A stretch of DNA of 58,353 nt from JAGMCJ01 sp046761005 (GCA_046761005.1 JBHIFI010000004.1:1-58353); one strand, 5' to 3'; positions 1-9,456 are shown, counted from the first letter of the stretch. Translations and numbers: made by a program. The notes: a model not told the origin generated them from the sequence alone.

Positions 1-186
1 TTCATTATCAGGGACGACGAAAGGCATATCTGCAAGGTTCTCTCTGCAACGACTTCAAGGACAGAAAAACTGAGGGTCTATGCCTCCACATCATTTCTTG
101 GTATGTATGCACGCCTTGTTATGCGTCTTCACGTACTCAGCTACGACCGCGTTCTGCTCTTCCGTTATGTTGACGCTCTCCCTTAG
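1..186 (+). CDS. C-terminal fragment of an unknown protein (5' end outside window)
   Basis: Frame 1 is open from the first base to a TAG at 184-186 and encodes 61 residues rich in Arg, Tyr and Leu, with codon use like the neighbouring genes. It ends about 50 bases before the UbiD-family start on the same strand. I do not recognise the family, and the fragment is too short to exclude a chance open frame. Another frame over the same bases, which would extend the UbiD gene upstream, looks less natural: it is Ser/Thr/Cys-rich and does not match UbiD N-termini. Confidence 0.4.
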   Translation, partial: FIIRDDERHICKVLSATTSRTEKLRVYASTSFLGMYARLVMRLHVLSYDRVLLFRYVDALP

Positions 187-238
187 CTTGCGAAAAAGTA
201 GAAATAAGAAGACACATTCGGTAAGTGAGGCGGGAAGT

Positions 239-1501
239 ATGGCAATGAGAGAGTATCTGGAGCATTTTGAAGACCTACAGGTAGTGGAAGAACCCGTAGA
301 GGAGGACTCCTACATCACCAAGAAGCTTAGAGAGAATCCGACGACCCCCTTCCTCTTCGAAGATTTGAAGGGTTTCCGAGTCGCGGGAAACGTTTGGGCG
401 ACCCGCGAAAGGATAGCCAGCGCGTTGGGTCAGATGCAGGACGAGCTCCTTCTGAAGATGCTGGAGGCTATGAAGAATCCCGCGGACTTCGACGTCATCG
501 AGGACGCTCCTGTTCTGAAGAATATCGTTGACGACGTCGACCTTATGAGATCCCCCATAAACAAGTGGTATCCCGGAGACGGGGGAAGATACATCACATC
601 CGGTGTTGTGTTTGCAGAACTGGAAGAGAAGAGGAACATGTCCTTCCACAGGATGATGGTTTTGGATGAGACGAGACTTGCGGCCAGAGTGGTTCCCAGA
701 CACCTGTATGCGATGAGGAAGGAGGCCCTGGAAAGGGGAGAGGAGCTCAAGATCGCCGTGGCCATAGGTCTTTGCCCCTCGATTCTTCTGCCCGCCGGCA
801 TGTCAGTAGGCTATGAAACGGACGAGCTAAGGATTGCGGCGGCGCTAAGGTTAGCCACCCTCGGAGAGAATGTAGGAGCAACGACAATAAAGAGCGGTCT
901 CACTGTCCCTGGTTATGCCGAATACGTCCTGGAGGGGAGCATGATTGACGAGACGGCGAAAGAGGGTCCATTCGTGGACATCACTGGCACGTATGACAAG
1001 GTAAGAGACGAGCCCGTCATCGTGATAGACCGCATCTATCATATGGATGACCCGATATACCACGCCCTCCTGCCAGGAGGAAGAGAGCACTACCTCTTCA
1101 TGGGGATGCCACGCGAGCCGATGATCTATGAAAGCGTGAAAAAGGTCGTTCCCAAGGTAGGCGGTGTCCGCCTGACCGAAGGAGGATGCTGCTGGCTTCA
1201 CGGAGTCGTCTCCATAGAGAAGCAGGTGGAGGGCGATCCGAAGAACGCCATTATGGCTGCCTTCACGGGTCATCCCTCGCTGAAGCGTGTCATAATAGTG
1301 GACAATGATATTGACATTTACAACGACGAGAATGTTGAATGGGCACTGGCGACCCGATTCCAAGCTGACAGGGATATGGTCAAGGTGAAGCGCGCCCGCG
1401 GGAGTTCACTAGACCCGAGTGCGGGAGACACGACGACAAAGCTGGGCATTGATGCGACAAAGCCGCTCGCGGGGAAGGGCTTCGAGAGGGCTGGTTTATA
1501 G
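239..1501 (+). CDS. UbiD-family decarboxylase, candidate anhydromevalonate phosphate decarboxylase
   Basis: UbiD enzymes use prenylated FMN to decarboxylate alpha,beta-unsaturated acids. The 420-residue product is full length and carries UbiD hallmarks: an early MREYLEHFEDLQ segment, the central EGPFVDITGTYDKV stretch, the DPIYHALLPGGREH stretch and the terminal GIDATKPL. I start at ATG 239, behind a GAGGCGGG ribosome site; a longer frame to 80 adds an unrelated leader. It is a single gene with no UbiX-type prenyltransferase beside it. In archaea, UbiD homologues of this size act as anhydromevalonate phosphate decarboxylase in the modified mevalonate pathway, and HMG-CoA synthase lies elsewhere in this window, so that role is a reasonable inference. 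An aromatic-acid decarboxylase is the alternative. Confidence 0.85.
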   Translation: MAMREYLEHFEDLQVVEEPVEEDSYITKKLRENPTTPFLFEDLKGFRVAGNVWATRERIASALGQMQDELLLKMLEAMKNPADFDVIEDAPVLKNIVDDVDLMRSPINKWYPGDGGRYITSGVVFAELEEKRNMSFHRMMVLDETRLAARVVPRHLYAMRKEALERGEELKIAVAIGLCPSILLPAGMSVGYETDELRIAAALRLATLGENVGATTIKSGLTVPGYAEYVLEGSMIDETAKEGPFVDITGTYDKVRDEPVIVIDRIYHMDDPIYHALLPGGREHYLFMGMPREPMIYESVKKVVPKVGGVRLTEGGCCWLHGVVSIEKQVEGDPKNAIMAAFTGHPSLKRVIIVDNDIDIYNDENVEWALATRFQADRDMVKVKRARGSSLDPSAGDTTTKLGIDATKPLAGKGFERAGL

Positions 1502-1598
1502 GTCCGGAAACACGGAGCCATCTAGACAATTTCTAAGACTCGTCCCCGATTAACTTCTGAAGAACGGAGATGGGGGGTTGATAACCGAGCATCAAGAC

Positions 1599-1606
1599 TT
1601 ATATAG
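1599..1606 (+). promoter_or_regulatory. TATA box of the M6 peptidase gene
   Basis: TTATATAG lies about 36 bases before the ATG at 1638, so transcription should begin roughly 10 bases before that ATG. This supports 1638 over the longer frame from 1578, whose start codon would be upstream of the box. Confidence 0.65.
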
Positions 1607-1637
1607 ACACCCTTCGATTGTCGCGACTAGTGTTCCC

Positions 1638-4304
1638 ATGAGACGAATCATTTCCCTTCTCCTTGCTCTGATGTTCATCGTCATTTCCCTGAGCTTCTCA
1701 ACTCCGCGGGAAGAGAAGTATCGTCCTCCCTTTGGACCCATATTGACACCTCCAAACCCAGAGGTCTATGGCTCTATGCCAACGCCAGGATTCAAGGAAT
1801 ATCCGAGGACGAAGGGAACGCGCTCAATCGGGACGGAAGAGCTTCTCGTCATATTAGTCGAGTTCACGGATTTCAGCCATCAGGGGTCGAACACGCAGGC
1901 CAAATACCAGAACCTGATGTTTAGCACGGACCCTGGTGAAGGCAGCCTCCACAACTACTACGATGAGGTTTCCTACGATCAACTCAATGTTGTCGGAAAT
2001 GTGTCTTCCTGGTATACGGTACTCAATCCGATGGGAGAGTACGGAGAGGACAGTACTACTGGCGTCGATGATTTGAATGGTCCCATCTACAGACTGGTTA
2101 CGGATGCGGTTCTGCTGGCGGATACTGATATAGACTTCAGCCAATATGACAATGATGGAGACGGAATAATCGACCATCTAGCCGTCGTGCACGCAGGACA
2201 GGGACAAGAATCCTCTTTGAACCCAAACACGATATGGTCGCACAGATGGGCGGTTCTCGATGCGGACCTCTCCGCTCCCGGAAACCAGCAGCTCATGGTG
2301 GACGGTGTTCAAGTCTACTGGTACACGATGCAGTCGGAGTTCTCTCCTGTCGGTGTATTCGCTCATGAGTTCGGGCATGACCTGGGCTTGGTAGACCTTT
2401 ATGACTCGGACGATGACAGCGAGGGGATAGGGTCATGGGGACTCATGGGGCAGGGTGCCTGGCTCGGAACTCCAGCGGGCTCGGAGCCCGCACATCCATG
2501 CGCCTGGTCAAAAGTGGAAGTCGGATGGGTGGTGCCCTTCGAGGTGCTGACCCCTCTCACGGATGAGTCCATACCACAGGTCGAAACCTCACCTGTAATC
2601 TATAAGCTTCCAGTGGGAGAGTCTGCAGCGGGAGAGGAGTATTTTCTCATAGAGAACAGGCAGAGGGTTGGCTTCGACTCAGCCCTCCCGGGAAGTGGTC
2701 TCCTTATTTGGCATATAGATGAAAGCGTGGACAGCAATGACGACCAGTTTCACAGGAAGGTGGATTTGGAGGAGGCCGACGAGGCCAACGGGGAAAATCC
2801 CACTCAGATGACCGATCCCTGGTTTGATTCAACGGAGGGTTTCACTCCCACATCGATACCGGACAGCAGCTCCTATACGAATGTAAGAACTGGCTGGAAG
2901 GTGAGGAACATCTCTCCCTCAAGCCCTCTCATGACTGCAGACATAACGAAAGAGGTCGAGGACGATCTGGCGGTCAAAGCTGTAAATGTGAAGAGCATCG
3001 CCCGGATCGGGGAAACCCTGACGATTCGAGCCAGCATAGAGAATAAGGGAACGAACAACAAGACGGATTTCAACGTCACACTAACTGTCTACAATAACAG
3101 CTATGATTCAGCGTCAGAAGTATACAATGAGACTATGACTGTGAATTCGCTTCCGAGTCGGATAGAGATGAACCTCACCTGGACTTATGCGCCCACCATC
3201 TCAGGAAAGATTCTCTTCGAGGTCTTCGTGAACCTCACGAATGATGAAATCCCTGAGAACAACGATAGGATAGTTCATTCGACAGTCAATACCATCTACT
3301 TCTTTGATGATGTTGAGAGCGGGAACATCGGATGGGAAACGAACTCGGCGGGTGTCGTCTACCGATGGGAGATAGTGGATGACACTATGCCTGGAGGCGG
3401 GAGCCACAGCTCCATCCATTCATGGAAGTTCGGTTTCTTTGGCGATCTAATGTGGGGACTTCCAACGGAGCGTCTGTACTTGCAATCGGAAAACATCTCG
3501 GTCTCAGGCGGTTCCACCGCCTATTTCAGCTTCTTCCACAAGTACTTCCTTGGGATGTCGCAGGAACGGGAAGGATTCACCCTCCGCAGGACGGACATCG
3601 CAAGAGTTCTGATATCTGTTGATGGGGGTCCATGGAACTTACTTGAGACTTTCGAGTTTTCCCAAGGATCTTGGAAGCTCAGCCTTTACGATATTTCTGC
3701 CAGTATTTCCCCCGGTAGTTCGGATGTTCGCATTAGGTTTGACATCGATGTTAGAGTACTCCCGAAATCCGGCGGGTGGTGGATTGACGATATCGCGATA
3801 CTCGAAAGCCCGCCAGAAGAGGGGCTCGTCCTGAGGATATACGAGAATACCGACAGCGTTGACCCTGGTGGCTATGCAGGCTATCTCATAAAGCTCACCA
3901 ATGTGGGAGACTTCTCGGACATATTCAGGTTCAGAATAGACTACCTCGTGCAGGGATGGAGCGCCTACCTGAGCCAGAACGCATCCAATATCGAAACCGT
4001 GCAGGACTTCGAGATAAGCCTCGGCCGGGATGAGGAAGCTATTCTGTTTCTTACGATCAGGACAACGGAAGAGACACCGAGAGGGAAAAAGGTGGAGAGC
4101 ATTCTTGCAGCAACCTCTCTGGGAGACACGAGCAAGAAAGACTCGGTAACCGTCATCACGATAATCAGGGAAGACCCGCTCTTTGGACTCCTCATAAAGA
4201 TATTCACATATGGCATCATCCTCCTCATCGTTCTGGCGGTTGTGGCACTGATTGTATCCCACCTGCGGGGAAGAAAATACAAACCTAAATATCCCCGCTG
4301 GTAA
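1638..4304 (+). CDS. Exported, membrane-anchored M6-family metallopeptidase
   Basis: This is an 888-residue extracellular zinc protease of the immune-inhibitor-A (M6) type. An N-terminal signal sequence (MRRIISLLLALMFIVISLS) precedes the catalytic domain. The zinc motif HEFGHDLGLVD has ligands His243 and His247, catalytic Glu244 and a downstream Asp253. It is followed by a CARDB-like adhesion domain (about 440-550), a MAM-like beta-sandwich opening with YFFDDVESGNIGWE (about 553-740), a NEW3-like domain with PGGYAGYLIKLTNVGD, one membrane helix (about 856-876) and a basic cytoplasmic tail. The protein should therefore stay on the outer face of the cytoplasmic membrane, where it would digest peptides or proteins. 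The gene sits 9 bases before the helicase gene, but the two have no obvious shared role. Confidence 0.9.
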   Translation: MRRIISLLLALMFIVISLSFSTPREEKYRPPFGPILTPPNPEVYGSMPTPGFKEYPRTKGTRSIGTEELLVILVEFTDFSHQGSNTQAKYQNLMFSTDPGEGSLHNYYDEVSYDQLNVVGNVSSWYTVLNPMGEYGEDSTTGVDDLNGPIYRLVTDAVLLADTDIDFSQYDNDGDGIIDHLAVVHAGQGQESSLNPNTIWSHRWAVLDADLSAPGNQQLMVDGVQVYWYTMQSEFSPVGVFAHEFGHDLGLVDLYDSDDDSEGIGSWGLMGQGAWLGTPAGSEPAHPCAWSKVEVGWVVPFEVLTPLTDESIPQVETSPVIYKLPVGESAAGEEYFLIENRQRVGFDSALPGSGLLIWHIDESVDSNDDQFHRKVDLEEADEANGENPTQMTDPWFDSTEGFTPTSIPDSSSYTNVRTGWKVRNISPSSPLMTADITKEVEDDLAVKAVNVKSIARIGETLTIRASIENKGTNNKTDFNVTLTVYNNSYDSASEVYNETMTVNSLPSRIEMNLTWTYAPTISGKILFEVFVNLTNDEIPENNDRIVHSTVNTIYFFDDVESGNIGWETNSAGVVYRWEIVDDTMPGGGSHSSIHSWKFGFFGDLMWGLPTERLYLQSENISVSGGSTAYFSFFHKYFLGMSQEREGFTLRRTDIARVLISVDGGPWNLLETFEFSQGSWKLSLYDISASISPGSSDVRIRFDIDVRVLPKSGGWWIDDIAILESPPEEGLVLRIYENTDSVDPGGYAGYLIKLTNVGDFSDIFRFRIDYLVQGWSAYLSQNASNIETVQDFEISLGRDEEAILFLTIRTTEETPRGKKVESILAATSLGDTSKKDSVTVITIIREDPLFGLLIKIFTYGIILLIVLAVVALIVSHLRGRKYKPKYPRW

Positions 4305-4313
4305 TTTCCTATT

Positions 4314-5969
4314 GTGTTTGTGGAACATCCTCTTCTCAAGGATGGTCACATCGAGGAGAGAGAGTATCAGATAAGAATTGCCAAGTCCTGCTCCAAGAGG
4401 TCCACGCTCGTCGTTCTACCCACGGGCATGGGAAAGACTGTCATCGCTATTCTTGTAATCGCAGACACAATCGCCAAGGGAAAGAAGATTCTCTTTCTTG
4501 CGCCCACCAAGCCGCTTGTGGCACAGCACGCAAAATCGTTAGGGAACTTCATGAAGAACCCGAACCTCGTTCAATTCACGGGAGAGGTCCCACCCTCCTC
4601 GCGCATCGATCTTTGGCGGGAGCACGACATCGTTGTATCCACGCCTCAGGTCATACAGAATGACCTAGAATCTCGTCACATAGATTTGAGTGACCTCTCG
4701 CTGGTGATATTCGATGAGGCCCATCGGGCGGTCGGTGACTACGCTTACGTCCCAATAGGCAAGCTGTGCAAGGAGAGTAGAATCCTCACGCTCGGGATGA
4801 CAGCGTCGCCGGGAAGCGACCCCGCCAAAATCCTCGAAGTGTGTGATAACCTCGGAATCGTCGGCGTGGAGATAAGAACGGACTACGACCCGGATGTTGT
4901 GAAGTATATTCATGACATCGATGTGGATTACATCGGCATTGAGGTCCCGGAGAACTTGAAGAAGATAATTACCCAACTGAGAAAGGCCCTGGGCAAGCAG
5001 GTTGAGGAGCTGAGGAAGTACGGATTCCTTCAAACGGACAAACCAGTGACTCGGCGGGACCTACTGGACGTTCAAAAGGAGATCCAGAGCAGACTCGCGA
5101 AAGGGGAGAAGCACTACAAACTCTTCAGGTCAGCGACTTTGCAGGCAATGGCGATGAAGATCGATTATGCTATTGAGTTTGCTGAGTCTCAGGGAATAGA
5201 CGCGCTGAGGGAGTATTTCGACAGGATGATTGAGGAGAGTAAGGATAAGCGCGCAAAGAAGTCGTCAAAGGAAATCCTCAAGAATTTTGAGGTGTTGCAG
5301 GCGTTGAGCCTTACGAAGGGAGAGGGATTCGACAGACCGAAGCTGAGGAAGGTAATCGAGATCTTGAAGAGGCAGTTCAGGGAGAAGGAGGAGTCTCTGG
5401 CGATAGTCTTCACTCACTACAGGGACACCTCTGAAACTGTGACGCGGCAGCTCGAGAAGATTAGTGGATTCAGACCTGCGAGATTCGTGGGGCAGGCTAG
5501 TAGAGGAGAGGATCGAGGACTCAAGCAGAAGGAGCAAGTCGAGACCATAGAGAAGTTTAAGCAGGGCGTCTACAATGTTCTCGTTGCGACTAGGGTGGCC
5601 GAGGAGGGCCTTGATATTCCATCAACAGATCTGGTCATATTCTACGAGCCCATACCCTCGGAAATAAGAACGATACAAAGAAGAGGGAGGACAGGAAGAA
5701 AGAGGCCAGGAAAGGTTGTTGTTCTAGGTTCCAAAAGCACGAGGGACGAGTGGTATCACATCTCCGCCAAGAGAAAGGAAAGAAGAATGCACCGAGAGCT
5801 CGAAAAGCTCAGGCAGGAACTAAAGCAGAGTATTTTTGTCGGCGAACCTGGTCAGGAGACCTTCGGTGATGCTGGAGATATGATAAGCGATCTCAGAAAA
5901 AGGTTAGAAAAGAAAATGGAAAAGCGGCCCGCGAAGAATACGAAGCAGGTTTCTCTCGAGGACTATTGA
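4314..5969 (+). CDS. COG1111-type superfamily 2 helicase (Hef/MPH1-like, no nuclease domain)
   Basis: This ATP-dependent DNA helicase resembles the helicase half of archaeal Hef and eukaryotic FANCM/Mph1, which remodel stalled replication forks and branched DNA. The first RecA domain holds the Walker A PTGMGKT, the DEAH box in IFDEAHRAVGDYAYVP and TASPG. An inserted helical domain follows (about 200-340). The second RecA domain ends in VATRVAEEGLDIP and QRRGRTGR. At 551 residues it lacks the C-terminal XPF nuclease and HhH of full-length Hef. Its last residues, QVSLEDY, fit the PCNA-binding PIP box QxxLxxY. The start is GTG 4314, in a frame whose MFVEHPLL matches MLEHPF of the paralogue at 11537-13141. 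Confidence 0.88.
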   Translation: MFVEHPLLKDGHIEEREYQIRIAKSCSKRSTLVVLPTGMGKTVIAILVIADTIAKGKKILFLAPTKPLVAQHAKSLGNFMKNPNLVQFTGEVPPSSRIDLWREHDIVVSTPQVIQNDLESRHIDLSDLSLVIFDEAHRAVGDYAYVPIGKLCKESRILTLGMTASPGSDPAKILEVCDNLGIVGVEIRTDYDPDVVKYIHDIDVDYIGIEVPENLKKIITQLRKALGKQVEELRKYGFLQTDKPVTRRDLLDVQKEIQSRLAKGEKHYKLFRSATLQAMAMKIDYAIEFAESQGIDALREYFDRMIEESKDKRAKKSSKEILKNFEVLQALSLTKGEGFDRPKLRKVIEILKRQFREKEESLAIVFTHYRDTSETVTRQLEKISGFRPARFVGQASRGEDRGLKQKEQVETIEKFKQGVYNVLVATRVAEEGLDIPSTDLVIFYEPIPSEIRTIQRRGRTGRKRPGKVVVLGSKSTRDEWYHISAKRKERRMHRELEKLRQELKQSIFVGEPGQETFGDAGDMISDLRKRLEKKMEKRPAKNTKQVSLEDY

Positions 5970-6049
5970 CAGCGACATCACTGGGCTTCTTCCATGTCGG
6001 GCTACATTATCATCATCGATTTACAGGCAGATTGCCAGTGCGACTATCC

Positions 6050-6057
6050 TTATATAC
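6050..6057 (+). promoter_or_regulatory. TATA box of the S12-S7-EF-2 operon
   Basis: TTATATAC lies in the 126-base gap between the helicase and S12, 39-46 bases before the preferred S12 start at 6096. That leaves a leader of roughly 15-20 bases, enough to include the GGAGTGA ribosome site at 6084. Confidence 0.65.
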
Positions 6058-6095
6058 AACTTCATCCTTAATCAAAGGACTACGGAGTGAGAACA

Positions 6096-6524
6096 TTGGC
6101 CAGAGGTCTTTACGCGGGACGAAAGCTGAAGAAGAATCGAAGCAAGCTCAGATGGAGCGATCGCTATTACAAGAGGAGAATGCTCAGGCTCAGGGAGAAG
6201 TCCGACCCGCTAGAGGGCTCTGCGCAGGCAAAAGGCATTGTCCTGGAAAAAGTGGGCATCGAGGCAAAGCAGCCCAACTCCGCAATAAGGAAATGCGTAA
6301 AAATCCAGCTCATCAAGAACGGCCGCCTGATCACGGCATTCGCTGTGGGCGACGGAGCAATCAACTTCATTGATGAGCACGATGAGGTCTTGGTCGAGGG
6401 AATCGGCGGGAGGATGGGTCGTTCATATGGTGATCTGCCTGGCGTCAGGTTCAAAGTCATCAAAGTGAACGATGTCTCCTTGGACGAGCTCGTAAGGGGA
6501 AGAAAAGAGAAACCGATAAGGTAA
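6096..6524 (+). CDS. rps12: 30S ribosomal protein S12 (uS12)
   Basis: S12 is a decoding-centre protein of the small subunit. The 142-residue product contains the family's most conserved block, KQPNSAIRKC, and the later GIGGRMGRSYGDLPGVRFKV segment in its archaeal form. I choose TTG 6096, giving MARGLYAGRKL, because the GGAGTGA at 6084-6090 is correctly spaced for it and archaeal S12 proteins begin this way. GTG 6087 would add three residues but lies inside that ribosome site. It is the first gene of the S12-S7-EF-2-EF-1A-S10 cluster. The RNA polymerase, L30e and NusA genes that often precede S12 in archaea are not present here. Confidence 0.97.
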   Translation: MARGLYAGRKLKKNRSKLRWSDRYYKRRMLRLREKSDPLEGSAQAKGIVLEKVGIEAKQPNSAIRKCVKIQLIKNGRLITAFAVGDGAINFIDEHDEVLVEGIGGRMGRSYGDLPGVRFKVIKVNDVSLDELVRGRKEKPIR

Positions 6525-6612
6525 TGGTGATTTTCTGAAAGAAGAGAAGACCGAGACTGAACCGCCGAAGGAGAAGGAGACGACTGAGCCACCCGAAAAG
6601 CCCGAATCCCGG

Positions 6613-7188
6613 GTGAAAGAGTCGTCTGGTGTGCTCTTATTCAATGAATATGACCTTTCCGAGGTTGTAATAAGGGACAAGGGCCTGGGAAGATACATCA
6701 ATCTCGAGCCTGTCGTCATCCCGCACAGTGGCGGGAGACATGCCAACAAGCGATTCGGAAAGGCGAAGACCAATATCATCGAGAGGCTCATCAACAATAT
6801 GATGAGAACCGAGAACTATACCGGAAAGAAGACCAAATCCTATGCCGTGGTTCGGAATGCACTGAAGATAATACACGAAAGGACAAAAACGCATCCCGTT
6901 CAGGTTTTCGTTCAAGCTCTCGAGAACGCAGCTCCCAGGGAGGAGATTACTCGACTCCGCTTTGGCGGGATAAATGTTCCAAGGGCAGTGGACATATCCC
7001 CTTCCAGAAGACTGGATATGGTCCTTAGGAACATATGCAAAGGTGCGGTTGCCGCGTCTCACAAGAACAAGAAGCCCGCCGAGCTCTGTCTCGCTGAGGA
7101 AATAATTCTGGCCTCGAAGGGTGACATGAATTCCTTTGCCGTTTCGAAGAGAGACGAATTCGAGAGAGTTGCCGCCTCTGCGCGCTAG
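6613..7188 (+). CDS. rps7: 30S ribosomal protein S7 (uS7)
   Basis: S7 initiates assembly of the 30S head. The core is clear from LLFNEYDLSEVVIRDKGLG to the C-terminal VSKRDEFERVAASAR, including the GGRHANKRFGKAKTNIIERL rRNA-binding segment. I give the first canonical start, GTG 6613 (191 residues), but it has no ribosome site. The frame stays open upstream to 6520 and encodes a Lys/Glu/Pro-rich extension beginning at CTG 6535, three bases after a strong GGTGAT ribosome motif at 6526. S7 proteins in related archaea often have acidic N-terminal extensions, so translation may really start at that CTG, giving 217 residues. It lies between S12 and EF-2 in one operon. Confidence 0.93.
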   Translation: MKESSGVLLFNEYDLSEVVIRDKGLGRYINLEPVVIPHSGGRHANKRFGKAKTNIIERLINNMMRTENYTGKKTKSYAVVRNALKIIHERTKTHPVQVFVQALENAAPREEITRLRFGGINVPRAVDISPSRRLDMVLRNICKGAVAASHKNKKPAELCLAEEIILASKGDMNSFAVSKRDEFERVAASAR

Positions 7189-7197
7189 GAGATGACC

Positions 7198-9396
7198 ATG
7201 GGAAGAAAGGAGGAAAACATAAGAAGGGCCCAGGCTCTTATGCACAAGATCGATTTCATACGGAATATCGGAACCGCGGCCCACATCGATCATGGCAAGA
7301 CGACTTTGAGCGACAATCTGATCGCGGGGGCGGGGATGATGTCAGAGGAGCTCGCTGGAAAGCAATTGCTGCTCGACTACGATGAGCAGGAGCAGGCCCG
7401 GGGAATCACCATAAACGCGGCAAACGTCTCAATGGTGCATGAATACGAGGGGAATGAATATCTCATCAATTTGATAGACACACCGGGTCACGTGGATTTT
7501 GGTGGGGATGTCACGCGAGCAATGCGCGCAATTGATGGCGTCATCATTGTCGTCTGTGCGGTTGAGGGAGTGATGCCACAGACGGAGACGGTCATCAGAC
7601 AGGCTATGAAGGAGAAGGTCAAACCTATTCTTTTCGTAAACAAGGTCGACAGACTCATCAACGAGCTCAGGGTCGATTCAGATGAGATGCAGCAGAGGTT
7701 CCTGAAGATAATAATGGAGGTCAATGAGAGAATCAAGAAACTTGCACCTGAGGAGTTCAAGAACGAGTGGGTAGTAAAGGTGGAGGATGGTAGCGTGGCC
7801 TTCGGTTCCGCCCTCTACAACTGGGCAATTTCAGTGCCCTTCATGGAAAGGAGCGATATAACCTTCAAGGACGTATATGATTACTGCGCAAACGATGATC
7901 AGAAGACACTTGCAAAGGTCGCTCCCATACATCAAGTTCTGCTCGACATGGTAATAAAGCACATGCCCAATCCAGTAGTGGCACAGAAAACAAGAATTCC
8001 TCACATCTGGCACGGCGATCTCGACTCCGAAATCGGAAAGGCCATGATTAACTGCAAAGAGGACGGGCCGGTAGCCCTCATGGTGACGAAAATAGTAATG
8101 GACCCTCACGCGGGCGAGATATCCGTCGGTCGTCTTTTTAGCGGGAGGATGAACAAGGGGCAGGAACTCCAGGTGATAGGCATGCCCAACCCGAACAGGG
8201 TGCAGAACGTTGCTCTTTCAGTAGGAGCGGACAGGATAACGGTGGAGGAAATCGATGCGGGCAACATTGTCGCCGTATCTGGTCTCAAGGACGCAATCGC
8301 CGGATCGACAGTATCCTCGGACCCGAACATGGAGGCGTTCGAAAGAATCGTTCACTACTCCGAACCAGTCGTCACCGTTGCCATCGAGGCAAAGCAAACG
8401 AAAGATCTGCCCAAGCTTGTCGACGTCCTCAGAATCATATCGAAGGCCGATCCCTCCATTCAGGTCGAGATAAACCAAGAGACGGGAGAACATCTCCTCT
8501 CTGGGATGGGAGAGTTGCATCTTGAGATTACTGAGTACAGAATAATAAATGATCATGGTGTGGAGATAACATCATCCGAACCGATAGTCGTATACAGGGA
8601 ATCGATAGAGGGAAGTGGAGGGCCATTCGAGGGCAAGTCCCCAAACAAGCACAACCGCTTCTACCTCGAGGTCGAGCCACTTGAGAAGGAGGTAACAGAG
8701 GCCATTCTCTCTGGAGAGATTCAATCGGGGGGAAAGATAAAGCGCACGAAGGAACTGGCAAAGAAGCTCCAGGATCTCGGAATGGACAAGAAGGAGTCCA
8801 AGAACGTCTCTGCCATTCACAACTCCAATATGTTTATCAATGCAACGTGGGGGATTCAGTACCTTCACGAGACGATAGAGTTGTGCAATGATGCATTCGT
8901 GGATGCGATGGAGAAGGGCCCCCTTGCGCAGGAGAGATGTCAAGGGGTTAAGGTCAGACTTGCAGATGCGAAACTTCATGAGGACAGCATCCACAGAGGA
9001 CCGGCCCAGGTGATACCTGCGGTGAGGTCAGCGATCTATGGAGCCATGTGTCAGGCGGGTAGGGTCCTCTTGGAGCCCAAGCAGAAGGTTTTCATAAATG
9101 TCCCTCAGAACCTTCTCGGAAATGGGGTGAGGGAGATGCAACAGAGGAGGGCGGTCATAGAGGATATGACTCAGGACGAGGAGATGGCGAACATAGTCGC
9201 TAAGGCTCCCGTTGCCGAGATGTTTGGATTCGCAACATCGATAAGGAGCGCGACAACTGGTAGAGCCCTCTGGTCCACCGAGAACTCGGGCTTCGAGAAG
9301 CTTCCCGCTGACCTCCAACCTGATGTTGTGAGGGGGATAAGAACCAGAAAGGGGCTGAAGCCAGAGCCTTATGATGAGAAATACTACATGGCCTGA
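7198..9396 (+). CDS. fusA: Translation elongation factor EF-2
   Basis: EF-2 is the GTPase that drives ribosomal translocation. The 732-residue protein has the G1 motif AHIDHGKTT, the switch II DTPGHVDFGGD, NKVD, and the domain IV loop ADAKLHEDSIHRGPAQ. By family knowledge the His of HRG in this loop is the residue converted to diphthamide. A Dph6-type ligase for that modification is encoded at 47234-47908. No intein or frameshift is seen. The frame also begins at ATG 7192, but AGGAG ends at 7191, so ATG 7198 (MGRKEENIRRAQ) has the better spacing. It follows S7 by 9 bases. Confidence 0.97.
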   Translation: MGRKEENIRRAQALMHKIDFIRNIGTAAHIDHGKTTLSDNLIAGAGMMSEELAGKQLLLDYDEQEQARGITINAANVSMVHEYEGNEYLINLIDTPGHVDFGGDVTRAMRAIDGVIIVVCAVEGVMPQTETVIRQAMKEKVKPILFVNKVDRLINELRVDSDEMQQRFLKIIMEVNERIKKLAPEEFKNEWVVKVEDGSVAFGSALYNWAISVPFMERSDITFKDVYDYCANDDQKTLAKVAPIHQVLLDMVIKHMPNPVVAQKTRIPHIWHGDLDSEIGKAMINCKEDGPVALMVTKIVMDPHAGEISVGRLFSGRMNKGQELQVIGMPNPNRVQNVALSVGADRITVEEIDAGNIVAVSGLKDAIAGSTVSSDPNMEAFERIVHYSEPVVTVAIEAKQTKDLPKLVDVLRIISKADPSIQVEINQETGEHLLSGMGELHLEITEYRIINDHGVEITSSEPIVVYRESIEGSGGPFEGKSPNKHNRFYLEVEPLEKEVTEAILSGEIQSGGKIKRTKELAKKLQDLGMDKKESKNVSAIHNSNMFINATWGIQYLHETIELCNDAFVDAMEKGPLAQERCQGVKVRLADAKLHEDSIHRGPAQVIPAVRSAIYGAMCQAGRVLLEPKQKVFINVPQNLLGNGVREMQQRRAVIEDMTQDEEMANIVAKAPVAEMFGFATSIRSATTGRALWSTENSGFEKLPADLQPDVVRGIRTRKGLKPEPYDEKYYMA

Positions 9397-9456
9397 GAAG
9401 GAAAAAGAGATAAATAGCGAGAGGCATTAAGGAGGGAAAATTAAGGAGATATGAGT

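Noticed and set aside
80..238. N-terminal extension of the UbiD-family gene
   Set aside because: Conserved UbiD sequence begins at MREYLEH and a ribosome site precedes ATG 239; the extension is Ser/Thr/Cys-rich and overlaps another plausible coding frame.
3639..4349. 236-codon minus-strand open frame over the end of the M6 gene
   Set aside because: It overlaps a signal-anchored protein with clear domains on the other strand and shows no family features.
5966..6373. 135-codon plus-strand frame beginning before S12
   Set aside because: It crosses the S12 promoter and reads S12 in the wrong frame; composition is not protein-like.
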